Positions 1 through 7,553 of a stretch of 64,000 nucleotides of DNA are shown here, piece after piece. The notes beneath the pieces were generated by a model. That model saw only the letters and a list, made by a program, of their open reading frames with translations, did not search any database and was not told the origin of the DNA. Source of the DNA: Aliiruegeria lutimaris (lineage in GTDB: Bacteria > Pseudomonadota > Alphaproteobacteria > Rhodobacterales > Rhodobacteraceae); NCBI RefSeq assembly GCF_900099935.1, contig NZ_FNEK01000024.1, positions 1-64,000 of the forward strand, given 5' to 3'. Position numbers and translations under genes: made by a program. Every line of letters starts with the position of its first letter. Position 1 is the stretch's first letter.

Positions 1-309
1 GAACTCGGCCGGATGTCATCGGGTGAGATTGCTGCCATGACCGGTTTGGCACCGGTCCCACATGACAGCGGGGCGATGCAAGGCAGACGCGTTATCGCGG
101 GCGGACGAAGATCATTGCGACATGTGCTGTACCAGGCCGCGCTCGCCGCCGCTTGTCACAATCCGGTTCTGAAGCCGGTCGCAAAACGCCTCAAGGAGCG
201 TGGAAAGCCACACAAGCTCGTCATCATCGCAATCGCCCGAAGGTTGGTCACAATCGCTAACGCGATCATCAAAACCGATACCCCATGGCGTCTTAAGCTC
301 GATGAATAG
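1..309 (+). CDS. IS110-family transposase, C-terminal part (cut by window edge)
   Basis: The frame is open from base 1 to a TAG at 307-309, so the start lies outside the window. The first in-window residues (ELGRMSSGEIAAMTGLAPVP) and the following SG..QGRR.I.GGRR.LRHVLYQAA stretch match the C-terminal catalytic half (Transposase_20) of IS110/IS116/IS902 transposases. It ends in the usual basic tail. These enzymes carry a DEDD/serine-type domain pair and move elements that lack long terminal inverted repeats, so the element's right end cannot be placed by eye. Whether the element is complete depends on sequence to the left. A tail remnant is equally possible. Confidence 0.85.
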   Translation, partial: ELGRMSSGEIAAMTGLAPVPHDSGAMQGRRVIAGGRRSLRHVLYQAALAAACHNPVLKPVAKRLKERGKPHKLVIIAIARRLVTIANAIIKTDTPWRLKLDE

Positions 310-487
310 ACACAGTTGCTAGACTTTTTTGGGAGCGGGCCCGATGAAATAGAAGGGGCGCCAGATAGCAAGGTTGCCCCGAAAGCTGGCGGGTCGTTGT
401 GCGCGTGAGATGCAACCTTGACGATTATCCACAGGTTCTGAAGACCTGCCCGCAGCTGCGTCCATTCCGACCAGACTTGCCGACAGA

Positions 488-515
488 CGGAGGAGACACG
501 CACGTGTCTCCTCCG
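488..515 (-). terminator. Strong hairpin downstream of the TRAP dctM gene
   Basis: CGGAGGAGACACG (488-500) is followed after two bases by its exact complement CGTGTCTCCTCCG (503-515). This gives a stem of about 12 bp with a 4-base loop, 12 bases past the dctM stop codon. No clear U-tract follows on the minus strand, so it may act as an RNA 3'-end stabiliser rather than as an intrinsic terminator. The rest of 310-527 shows no gene. Confidence 0.55.
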
Positions 516-527
516 CCATGAATTCCT

Positions 528-1838
528 TCAGTTCCCCATCGCGTCCGGCAGCATGGTCACGATCCCCGGGAAAACGGTGATCAGCAGCAGCCCCAGCATC
601 AGCAACAGGAAGAAGGGCAGCGCGGCCTTGGCGACTCTCAGGATATCGATGCCGGTCAGTCCCTGGATGACAAAGAGATTGAAGCCCACGGGCGGGGTGA
701 TCTGGCTCATCTCCACCACCAGCACGAGGAAGATGCCGAACCAGAGCGGGTCGATACCGACCGCCTGCACGATCGGCAAGATGATCGAGGTGGTGAGCAC
801 CACCACCGAGATGCCATCCAGGAAGCAGCCCAGCAGCACGAAGAACACCGTCAGAACCGTCAGCAGCGCATGGGGTGACAGGTCGAAAGTGCCAATCCAG
901 GTGGCGAGGTTGCGCGGAATGCCGGTGAATCCCATGGCGATGGCGAGGAAGCCCGCACCGAACAGGATCAGCGCGATCATGCACGAGGTGCGCGTGGCCG
1001 ACATCAGCGCCTCGATGAACTCCTTGCGCCCGAAGCTGCCGGTCATCACGGCGAGCACGGCTGCCAATACCACGCCCACGGCGGCGGCATCGGTCGGCGA
1101 GGCGACGCCGGTATAGATCGTCCCGATCACGCCGACGATCAGCAGCATCACCGGCAGCAATCGGCGCGAGGCGGCGATCTTTTCCCGCAAGGACATCGTG
1201 TCGTCTTCCTTCGGGATCGTGTCCGGCGCCATCCAGGCACGGACCATCACGTAGCCGCCGAAGAGACAGACCAGCATGATGCCCGGCAGAACACCGGCGA
1301 TGAAGAGGCGGGCGATGGATTGCTCGGTGGCCACGCCGTAGACGATCAGGATGATCGAGGGCGGGATCAGGAAGCCGAGCGTGGCCGAGCCCGCAAGCGT
1401 GCCAAGGATCAGGCTCTCGGGATAGCCGCGCTCCTTGAGCTCCGGCACCGACATGCGCCCGATGGTAGCCGCCGTTGCCGCCGAGGAGCCGGACACCGCT
1501 GCAAAGATCGCGCAGCCAAGCACATTCACATGCAGGAGCCGCCCGGGCAGACGGGTGAGCCACGGGGCGAGGCCCGAGAACATGTCCTCCGACAGGCGGG
1601 ACCTGAGCAGGATCTCTCCCATCAGGATAAAGAGCGGCAGGGCGGCCAACGGCCAGGAATGGCTGTGCCCCCAGAGCGTGGTGGCCAGCACCAGCCCGGC
1701 CGGCGCATTGGAAAAGGCAACAATGGCGACGAAGGCCATGATCATCAGCGACAGCGCCACCCAGACGCCGGCGGCCAGAAGCGCGATCAGCAGTGTGAGG
1801 AGGATACCGAAGATGACGGGATCGGAAAGTTCGGCCAT
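528..1838 (-). CDS. dctM: TRAP transporter large permease subunit (DctM family)
   Basis: A 436-residue, very hydrophobic protein with about 12-13 membrane segments, the normal length and composition of a DctM large permease. These inner-membrane subunits carry out ion-coupled import of a carboxylate or related solute delivered by the periplasmic binding protein. Family-like patches include FILMGEILLRS near residue 70, the SGSSAATAATIGRMSVPE region near 117, and ITPPVGFNLFVIQG near 380. The start is taken at ATG 1838. A GTG just ahead at 1841 would add one residue, and a GGAG lies upstream within the end of dctQ. It is the last gene of dctP-dctQ-dctM on the minus strand. Confidence 0.95.
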   Translation of the reverse strand: MAELSDPVIFGILLTLLIALLAAGVWVALSLMIMAFVAIVAFSNAPAGLVLATTLWGHSHSWPLAALPLFILMGEILLRSRLSEDMFSGLAPWLTRLPGRLLHVNVLGCAIFAAVSGSSAATAATIGRMSVPELKERGYPESLILGTLAGSATLGFLIPPSIILIVYGVATEQSIARLFIAGVLPGIMLVCLFGGYVMVRAWMAPDTIPKEDDTMSLREKIAASRRLLPVMLLIVGVIGTIYTGVASPTDAAAVGVVLAAVLAVMTGSFGRKEFIEALMSATRTSCMIALILFGAGFLAIAMGFTGIPRNLATWIGTFDLSPHALLTVLTVFFVLLGCFLDGISVVVLTTSIILPIVQAVGIDPLWFGIFLVLVVEMSQITPPVGFNLFVIQGLTGIDILRVAKAALPFFLLLMLGLLLITVFPGIVTMLPDAMGN

Positions 1839-1842
1839 CACG

Positions 1843-2367
1843 TCACTCCGATCCGAAATCGATGATAACCGGCGCGCGGTTGCGCAGCGACTCTACCAGC
1901 GTGTCGAGCAGCGCAACCGTCAGCAGGACCAGCCCGGTCACCATCGTGAGCTGCGGGATCCAGAGCGGCACGGCAATGATGCCGGGCGAGGTATCGCCGT
2001 AATGCAGGCTCTCCATCAGAAGCTGCACGGAAAACCAGGTGGCATAGCCAACCATCGCCGTGCCAAGCGCTAGCGACAGCATCTCGGCCACCCATTGTGC
2101 CCCCTGCGGCAGGCGGGAGACCAGCAGGTTCACCCGGATATGGGCGCCCGCGCGCAGCGTGTAGGCCATGGCAAGAAAACTCGCGGCTGCCAGCCCGAAG
2201 CCCGCGAAATCGGCATAGGACGGAATGGTAAAGGAGAGCGCCGGCCCTCCGACCCGCGCGAGGATATTCAACCCGACCTGGGCCGAAATGAGCAGGCAGA
2301 TCGCCAATATGCAGAGCGCCGCCAACCCGCCCGCGGCGGTGTATAGCGCATCTAGGACACGTCGCAT
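1843..2367 (-). CDS. dctQ: TRAP transporter small permease subunit (DctQ family)
   Basis: A 174-residue protein with four predicted membrane helices (roughly residues 10-32, 47-68, 90-112 and 132-155), the standard DctQ design. It forms the membrane complex with DctM. The ATG at 2367 is preceded by GGGGGAG at good spacing. The stop falls four bases before the dctM ATG, consistent with translational coupling. A GC-rich hairpin separates it from the binding-protein gene upstream. Confidence 0.93.
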   Translation of the reverse strand: MRRVLDALYTAAGGLAALCILAICLLISAQVGLNILARVGGPALSFTIPSYADFAGFGLAAASFLAMAYTLRAGAHIRVNLLVSRLPQGAQWVAEMLSLALGTAMVGYATWFSVQLLMESLHYGDTSPGIIAVPLWIPQLTMVTGLVLLTVALLDTLVESLRNRAPVIIDFGSE

Positions 2368-2391
2368 TCAGGGCTCCCCCGGAAAGCAAAA

Positions 2392-2418
2392 GGCCCCCCG
2401 CAAAGGCGCGGGGGGGCC
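2392..2418 (-). terminator. Intercistronic hairpin between dctP and dctQ
   Basis: GGCCCCCCGC (2392-2401) can pair with GCGGGGGGGCC (2408-2418) with one bulged base. On the minus strand the stem lies just after the dctP stop and is followed by a short U-containing stretch (TTTTGCTTTCC) before dctQ. Such a structure could terminate part of the transcripts or protect the dctP 3' end. Either would give more binding protein than permease. Confidence 0.6.
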
Positions 2419-2425
2419 GATTGGA

Positions 2426-3388
2426 TTACTGGTTGTAGGCTTCGAGAATGGCTTTTGCCTCGTCGGAGGCCTTCTCGTTCCAATTCTCGAGCATTGCCGC
2501 GCCGATGGCCTGCAGCCCGGAAACCAGTTCCGCAGAGGGTTGAACGATGGTGATGCCGTTCTCTTCCATGACCTTGGTCTTGGCCGCGGCCTCTTCCTTG
2601 GACATCTCCCAACCACGCGTTTCGGCGGCGGCAGCAGCGGTCATCACGGCCTCCTGAACCGCCGGGTCGAGACGGTCGAAGACGCGCTGGTTCACCACCA
2701 CGATATTCTTCGGTACCCAGGCGTCGATTGCGGTGTAGTGGGTGACAAAATCCCAGGCCTTTGAATTGGCGCCGGTGGAGGGCGAGGTGATCATCGCCTC
2801 GACCTGGCTTGTGGAGAAGGCCTGCGGAATGTCGGCGGCCTCGATCTGTACCGGGGCAGCTTTGGCCAGTGCCGCGAATTCTTCCAGCGCGGCGTTATAG
2901 GCGCGGAAACGCAGGCCGGCGAGGTCATCGACCGTCTTGATCTCGCCGTTGGTATAGAGCCCCTGGGCGGGCCACGGCACCGAGAAGAGCGGCATCAGGC
3001 CTTCCTTGGCCAGAAGCTCCGTTACCACCGGCTTCTGCGCAGCCCAGAGCTTCGCGGCATCCTCGTAGGAAGTGGCCACGAAAGGCTGGCTGTCCAGGCC
3101 GTAGGCGAGGTCATCGTTGGACAGGCGCGACAGGAAGAACTCGCCGATCGGCACCTGGCGCGAGCGCACCGCGTTCTTGATCTCGGCATGCGGGAACAGC
3201 GAATTGGCCGAGTGGACGGTGATCTCGAGCGCGCCATCGGTCGCCGCGGCGACCTCCTCGGCGAAGGTACGGATATTCTGAGTGTGGAAGGTGGCGTCGC
3301 CATAGGGCGTCGGCATGTCCCATGTCTCGGCGGCGAGCGGCGCTGCAATCATCAGCGCGGCCATGGCCGGCGCGGCAAACCTGATCAT
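2426..3388 (-). CDS. dctP: TRAP transporter substrate-binding protein (DctP family)
   Basis: A 320-residue periplasmic binding protein. It starts at ATG 3388, preceded by AGGAGAG, and opens with a Sec signal peptide (MIRFAAPAMAALMIAAPLAA) cut near residue 20. The mature part has the DctP fold pattern, with the family patch LRFRAYNAALEEFAALAKA and a region around QAFSTSQVEAMITSP where solute-binding residues usually lie. It supplies substrate to the DctQ/DctM permease. An upstream in-frame extension to 3514 exists but would run through the divergent promoter region and lacks a ribosome site. The substrate is unknown; divergent pxpBCA suggests an oxoproline-like or related amide or carboxylate. 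Confidence 0.93.
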   Translation of the reverse strand: MIRFAAPAMAALMIAAPLAAETWDMPTPYGDATFHTQNIRTFAEEVAAATDGALEITVHSANSLFPHAEIKNAVRSRQVPIGEFFLSRLSNDDLAYGLDSQPFVATSYEDAAKLWAAQKPVVTELLAKEGLMPLFSVPWPAQGLYTNGEIKTVDDLAGLRFRAYNAALEEFAALAKAAPVQIEAADIPQAFSTSQVEAMITSPSTGANSKAWDFVTHYTAIDAWVPKNIVVVNQRVFDRLDPAVQEAVMTAAAAAETRGWEMSKEEAAAKTKVMEENGITIVQPSAELVSGLQAIGAAMLENWNEKASDEAKAILEAYNQ

Positions 3389-3425
3389 CTTGTTCTCTCC
3401 TGGTGGTTCTCCCCGGCATACCCGG

Positions 3426-3449
3426 GTTCTTGATAATTTCATCAAGAAC
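3426..3449. promoter_or_regulatory. Operator-like dyad between dctP and pxpB
   Basis: A perfect inverted repeat GTTCTTGAT-N6-ATCAAGAAC lies in the 153-base region between the divergent dctP and pxpB starts. It is 38 bases upstream of the dctP ATG. A regulator bound here could control both transcription units. No regulator gene is present in this cluster inside the window. Confidence 0.6.
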
Positions 3450-3455
3450 ATTACG

Positions 3456-3483
3456 TTGACAATTTGCAAGCGTTTTGTAACCT
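3456..3483 (+). promoter_or_regulatory. Possible sigma-70-type promoter of pxpBCA
   Basis: TTGACA (3456-3461) is followed 16 bases later by TAACCT (3478-3483), reading toward pxpB. The -35 box is a consensus match and the -10 box is weak. It lies immediately downstream of the operator-like dyad. Confidence 0.4.
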
Positions 3484-3541
3484 GAACCCACAGCACGCCG
3501 CCAGAAATCGACATTTAACCGTTCAAAAAGACAGCATTGAC

Positions 3542-4279
3542 GTGAAATCAGATCAAGAAACGGGCTTTCCGCAGATCTCCCCGCTGGGCATCGACGGCCT
3601 GTTGGTACGATTCGCCGACCGGTTCGACGATTCCGCCAACCGCGCAGCCCTCGCATTCCGCGAGTTGGCCGATGAGATGGCGGATGTTCAGGAAACCTCC
3701 ACCTCGCTTGGCGCCGTCTATCTGCGCTTCGATCCCCACGAACTGCCCCATGCCGCGCTTATGGACAGGCTCAGGGGGCTTCTGGCCGAGCGGAACTGGT
3801 ACAACGCGCCGCTGCCGGCAAACCACCGGATCTGGCGGATTCCGACCGTCTATGGCGGCGCGCATGGCCCCCAACTCGACGCGACCGCCGATCTGGCCGG
3901 CACCGATGCCGACAGCGCCATCGAGGAACTGTCGACCGCCCGCCTGCGGGTGATGGCCATCGGCTTCGCCCCCGGATTTCCCTATCTCGGCCAACTTCCC
4001 GAACGCTGGAACCTGCCGCGCCATGACGACCTGAAAACCGCCGTGCCGCCGGGCGCGCTTTGCCTGGCGATCCGCCAATGCGTGCTCTTTCCCGCCCAGA
4101 GCCCGACCGGCTGGCGTCATGTCGGCAGCACGGCCTTCCGCAGCTTCCGGCCCGATCACGACCAGCCCTTCCTGCTGCAACCGGGCGACGAGATCCTTTT
4201 TCCCGCAGTGCCCGCGCGCGATTTCGACCGCCTCACCGAGGCACCGCATGGCGGCGCCAGTTGCGAGCCAGCCCAATGA
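3542..4279 (+). CDS. pxpB: 5-oxoprolinase subunit PxpB
   Basis: A 245-residue protein of the KipI/PxpB (allophanate hydrolase subunit 1-like) family. Recognisable signatures are AIGFAPGFPYLGQLP near residue 150, the following PP.G.L.L..RQCVLFPAQSPTGW region, and LQPGDEILF near the C terminus. With PxpC and PxpA it makes the ATP-dependent bacterial 5-oxoprolinase, which opens pyroglutamate to glutamate. The start is taken as GTG 3542 because the upstream in-frame ATG (3464) overlaps the promoter. Its TGA overlaps the pxpC start as ATGA, so the genes are coupled. Confidence 0.93.
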   Translation: MKSDQETGFPQISPLGIDGLLVRFADRFDDSANRAALAFRELADEMADVQETSTSLGAVYLRFDPHELPHAALMDRLRGLLAERNWYNAPLPANHRIWRIPTVYGGAHGPQLDATADLAGTDADSAIEELSTARLRVMAIGFAPGFPYLGQLPERWNLPRHDDLKTAVPPGALCLAIRQCVLFPAQSPTGWRHVGSTAFRSFRPDHDQPFLLQPGDEILFPAVPARDFDRLTEAPHGGASCEPAQ

Positions 4280-5292
4280 CCACGTTGATCCTTCATCGCA
4301 CCGGCCCCGGCACCAGCGTGCAGGACCTCGGGCGCAGCGGCTACCTCGCTCAAGGTCTTTCGCGCGGCGGCGCCGCCGACCCCATCGCGCTGGCCGAAGG
4401 GGCTGCGCTGCTCAACCAGCCCCCGGCCCTCGCCGCGCTGGAAATCGTCTCCAGCATCGAGGTCGAGGTCACGGAGCCGACTTGGATCGCACTTACCGGC
4501 GCGCCGAAAAAGGCCAGCCGCGACGGCCAGCCGCTGAGCTGGAACGCTTGCCACCGGCTCGCCCCCGGACAGCGCCTGACGCTCGGCGCCGCGACGGAGG
4601 GAAACTACGCCTATCTCCATCTCGCGGGCGGCATCGAGACGCCGCAGCAGGTGGGCGGACGCGGCGCGCATCTGACCGCCGGGCTAGGCCCCACTCTGTC
4701 CGATGGCATGCGCCTGCCGATCGGCCCGCCCCCGGCGCCCGTCCAGCGCGAGCGCGCCCTGCCATCCGAGGACCGCTTCGGCGGCGGCGAGATCCGCGTG
4801 CTTGCAGGGCCGCAAACCGGACTCTTTCCCGCCGAGGTGCTGGAACGCTTCCTCGCCACGCCCTTCATCCGGACCGCCTGGGGCAATCGCCAGGGCGTGA
4901 AGCTCGGCCATGAAGGCGAAGGCTTCCGCCCTGCCGGCGGGCTCGACCTCATGTCCGAGGTCATCGTGCCGGGCGATATCCAGGTGACCGGCGACGGCAC
5001 GCCTTATGTGCTCGGACCCGAATGTCAGACCATCGGCGGTTATCCTCGCATCGCGACTGTCGCTCCGCAGGATCTGCCTCGCGTCATGCAGGCCACGCCC
5101 GGCGCGCGGTTGCGCTTTCGCATGGTGACGCTTGAGGAGGCGTTGGCCTCCCACCGGGCGATAGAAAGGGTGCACGAAGATGCGAGCGGCCAATTGCAGG
5201 CGCAGGAAGCCAACCCATATCACAACCTGATGGTGCACAACCTGATCTCGGGGGTGGCCATCGACATTTTCGACAATAAGGACGAGACATGA
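4276..5292 (+). CDS. pxpC: 5-oxoprolinase subunit PxpC (biotin-dependent carboxyltransferase fold)
   Basis: 338 residues from ATG 4276, overlapping pxpB by four bases. The N terminus (LILHRTGPGTSVQDLGRSGY) is the hallmark of the KipA/PxpC (allophanate hydrolase subunit 2-like) family, and GVPRGGAADP-like sequence follows as LSRGGAADP. The C-terminal part carries SEVIVPGDIQVTGDGTPYVL and the conserved QTIGGYPRIATV patch. It pairs with PxpB as the ATP-dependent half of 5-oxoprolinase. Its TGA overlaps the pxpA ATG. Confidence 0.93.
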   Translation: MTTLILHRTGPGTSVQDLGRSGYLAQGLSRGGAADPIALAEGAALLNQPPALAALEIVSSIEVEVTEPTWIALTGAPKKASRDGQPLSWNACHRLAPGQRLTLGAATEGNYAYLHLAGGIETPQQVGGRGAHLTAGLGPTLSDGMRLPIGPPPAPVQRERALPSEDRFGGGEIRVLAGPQTGLFPAEVLERFLATPFIRTAWGNRQGVKLGHEGEGFRPAGGLDLMSEVIVPGDIQVTGDGTPYVLGPECQTIGGYPRIATVAPQDLPRVMQATPGARLRFRMVTLEEALASHRAIERVHEDASGQLQAQEANPYHNLMVHNLISGVAIDIFDNKDET

Positions 5293-6047
5293 ACCGCCGG
5301 ATCGATCTCAACGCAGACATGGGCGAAGGCTATGGCCGCTGGAGCATCGGCAACGATGCCGCGCTGCTGGAACATATTACCTCGGCAAATATCGCCTGCG
5401 GTCTGCATGCGGGCGACCCCGACGTGATGGCGTCCACCATGGCCGCAGCACTGGAAAAGGGCGTGAACCTTGGCGCGCATCCGGGCTTCCCGGACATTCA
5501 GGGCTTCGGCCGCCGCCGGATGACGCTGCCCGAGGCCTCGCTGCGCAACATGATCCGCTACCAGCTCGGCGCGGCCGACGCGATGGCGCGCGCGGCGGGT
5601 GGGCGGCTCCAGCATTTCAAGCTGCATGGCGCGCTTTCCAACATGGCGTCCGAGGATACCGCGCTAGCGCGGGCCTGCTACGAGACCGCGCTCGATTTCG
5701 ACCCGGACCTGACGATCCTCATCCTGCCGCTGACGGCGATGGAAGAGGCCATGGAGGCGCTTGGCGGCGAGTGGGCTGGCGAGATCTTTGCCGACCGCGC
5801 CTATAACGAGGACGCGACGCTGGTGGACCGTTCCCAGCCGGGCGCGATGATCCATGACGGGGCGCAGGCGGCGGCGAACATGGCGGCGATGGTGCGCGAA
5901 CAGGCGATCATCTGCGCCTCCGGCAAACACCTGCCCTGCCGCGTCGATACGATCTGCGTGCATGGCGACACACCCGAAAGCCTCGAAATTGCCCGCACCG
6001 TCCGCGCCGGACTCGAAGCAGACGGGCACGAGGTCGCGCCGCTCTGA
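5289..6047 (+). CDS. pxpA: 5-oxoprolinase subunit PxpA (LamB/YcsF family)
   Basis: 252 residues, the family's usual length. It begins RIDLNADMGEGYGRW, the typical LamB/YcsF opening. NIACGLHAGDP, LGAHPGFPD and the LQHFKLHGAL patch follow, with CVHGDTPESLE near the end. In E. coli this subunit binds and cleaves 5-oxoproline together with PxpBC. ATGA overlap with pxpC puts all three in one operon, although the order here is B-C-A. It ends 12 bases from the convergent dehydrogenase gene. Confidence 0.94.
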   Translation: MNRRIDLNADMGEGYGRWSIGNDAALLEHITSANIACGLHAGDPDVMASTMAAALEKGVNLGAHPGFPDIQGFGRRRMTLPEASLRNMIRYQLGAADAMARAAGGRLQHFKLHGALSNMASEDTALARACYETALDFDPDLTILILPLTAMEEAMEALGGEWAGEIFADRAYNEDATLVDRSQPGAMIHDGAQAAANMAAMVREQAIICASGKHLPCRVDTICVHGDTPESLEIARTVRAGLEADGHEVAPL

Positions 6048-6059
6048 CGGCGGGCGGGG

Positions 6060-7316
6060 TTATCCCCGCTTCAGCCGCAGTTCGGCGGCGCGGGCATGGC
6101 CCTCCATCCCCTCGCTGCGACTGATACGGGCGGTTCTGCGGGCCAGCTCATGCGCCGCCTCGGCGGTGCAACGCTGCCAAGTCACCGTCTTGGTGAACTT
6201 GTGCACGGACAGCCCGCCGGTATAGCGCGCAGCCCCGCTCGTCGGCAGAACATGGTTCGGCCCGGAGCTCTTGTCGCCAAAGGGCACGGTCGTCTCCTGG
6301 CCCAGAAACAGCGAACCATAGGCGGTCAACCGGCCCATCCACCAGTCCAGATCCTCCGCCTGCACCTGAAGGTGCTCGGGGGCATAGCTGTCGGCGACGC
6401 TCGCGGCCTCTTCCCGCGTATCGCACAGGATGACTTCGGCCCGGTCCTCCCACGCGGTCCGCGCGGCGGTGGCATTGGGCTCGGGCAGGCTCCCGGCCAG
6501 TTCCCGCGCGCGCAGCATGACGCCGTCGGCGAGCCTGCGATCCGTCGAGACCAGCCAGACCGGGCTGTCCGCCCCATGCTCGGCCTGGCTGACCAGGTCC
6601 CAGGCGACGGTTTCGGCGCAAGCGCTGTGATCGGCGATGACCATGGAATCCGTCGGACCGGCAAACATGTCGATGCCGACCGCGCAAAACAACATGCGCT
6701 TGGCCTCGGCCACATAGGAATTGCCGGGGCCGACGAGGATATCCGCCGGCCGCGCGCCGAACAGGCCCTGCGCCATGGCGGCGACCCCCTGCACCCCGCC
6801 GAGGTTCAGGATCAGGTCCGCGCCGCTGAGATCCATGGCATAGACGATCGCATCCGGAATGCCCTCCGCGCGCGGCGGCGAGACGGCGGTGATATGCGGC
6901 ACGCCCGCGACCTTGGCCGTGGTGATGGTCATCAGCGCGCTGGCAATGTGGCTATAGCGCCCGCCCGGCACGTAGCAGCCCGCACTGGAAACCGGGATCT
7001 GCTTCTGCCCCGCGATCACCTCGACCTCGCACTCCCGTACGGTTTCCATTTGCGCCTCGGCAAAGCGGCGGATATTGCCGTGGGCGAAGCGGATATCGGC
7101 CTTCATCTCGTCGGGCACACGCGCACAGGCGGCCGCCCGGCTGGCATCAGACAACACGATATCGCCGCGCCAGCCATCGAGTTGCTCGGCGTAGCGGCGC
7201 ACGGCCTGCTCGCCATCGCGCTCGATATTCGCCAGCATGATCCGGACAATGTCGCGGATATCGTTGTTTTCCGCGGCCGGCCGGGGGTCCGCTTGTTTGA
7301 GATACGTGACCGTCAT
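6060..7316 (-). CDS. Histidinol dehydrogenase-family NAD-dependent dehydrogenase (catabolic paralogue)
   Basis: 418 residues. The zinc and catalytic positions of histidinol dehydrogenase are all present: QAEHG (Q244, H247), APEH (E314, H315), D348 in GDKSSGPNHVLPT, and H407 near the C terminus. A four-electron alcohol-to-acid oxidation is therefore plausible. The SAGCYVPGGRYSHIASALMT patch and the TRAP neighbourhood resemble catabolic relatives such as sulfopropanediol dehydrogenase (HpsN) more than biosynthetic HisD. Its neighbours are not histidine genes. It converges on pxpA, so it is a separate transcription unit. The assignment to the superfamily is firm; the substrate is not known. Confidence 0.85.
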   Translation of the reverse strand: MTVTYLKQADPRPAAENNDIRDIVRIMLANIERDGEQAVRRYAEQLDGWRGDIVLSDASRAAACARVPDEMKADIRFAHGNIRRFAEAQMETVRECEVEVIAGQKQIPVSSAGCYVPGGRYSHIASALMTITTAKVAGVPHITAVSPPRAEGIPDAIVYAMDLSGADLILNLGGVQGVAAMAQGLFGARPADILVGPGNSYVAEAKRMLFCAVGIDMFAGPTDSMVIADHSACAETVAWDLVSQAEHGADSPVWLVSTDRRLADGVMLRARELAGSLPEPNATAARTAWEDRAEVILCDTREEAASVADSYAPEHLQVQAEDLDWWMGRLTAYGSLFLGQETTVPFGDKSSGPNHVLPTSGAARYTGGLSVHKFTKTVTWQRCTAEAAHELARRTARISRSEGMEGHARAAELRLKRG

Positions 7317-7429
7317 CGGGGTCCCTCGTGAAAGTATATCGGGCTAAAAATGGCGTCTGCCGGAAATTCGACTGTTTCGTTGAGAAAGAACTCCCCCGCA
7401 ATCCAAGCCGGATCCGGGAGAAAATGGAA

Positions 7430-7451
7430 GGGGCGGCCTGAAAGCCGCCCC
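7430..7451 (-). terminator. Probable ppc terminator
   Basis: GGGGCGGC-CTGAAA-GCCGCCCC forms an 8-bp perfect stem about 100 bases past the ppc stop. On the minus strand it is followed by CTTCCATTTTCTCC, a modest U-run. It also lies upstream of the HisD-like gene on the same strand, which supports separate transcription of the two. Confidence 0.6.
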
Positions 7452-7553
7452 GTCGCGCAAATGCAAATGCACATTCGTTGGTCCTGTGCATCACCTGAAT
7501 GACGCTGAACTACCCTCGTCTGGATCGCGCGCGGCGCCAGCCCACGCCCCGGC

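Noticed and set aside
3430-3445. TTGAT...ATCAA as an FNR site upstream of dctP
   Set aside because: The spacing is six bases rather than four, and the symmetry extends further out, so it is better seen as a different operator.
6060-7316. Biosynthetic hisD
   Set aside because: Neighbours are transport and oxoprolinase genes and the sequence patches look like the catabolic branch; the housekeeping hisD is expected elsewhere.
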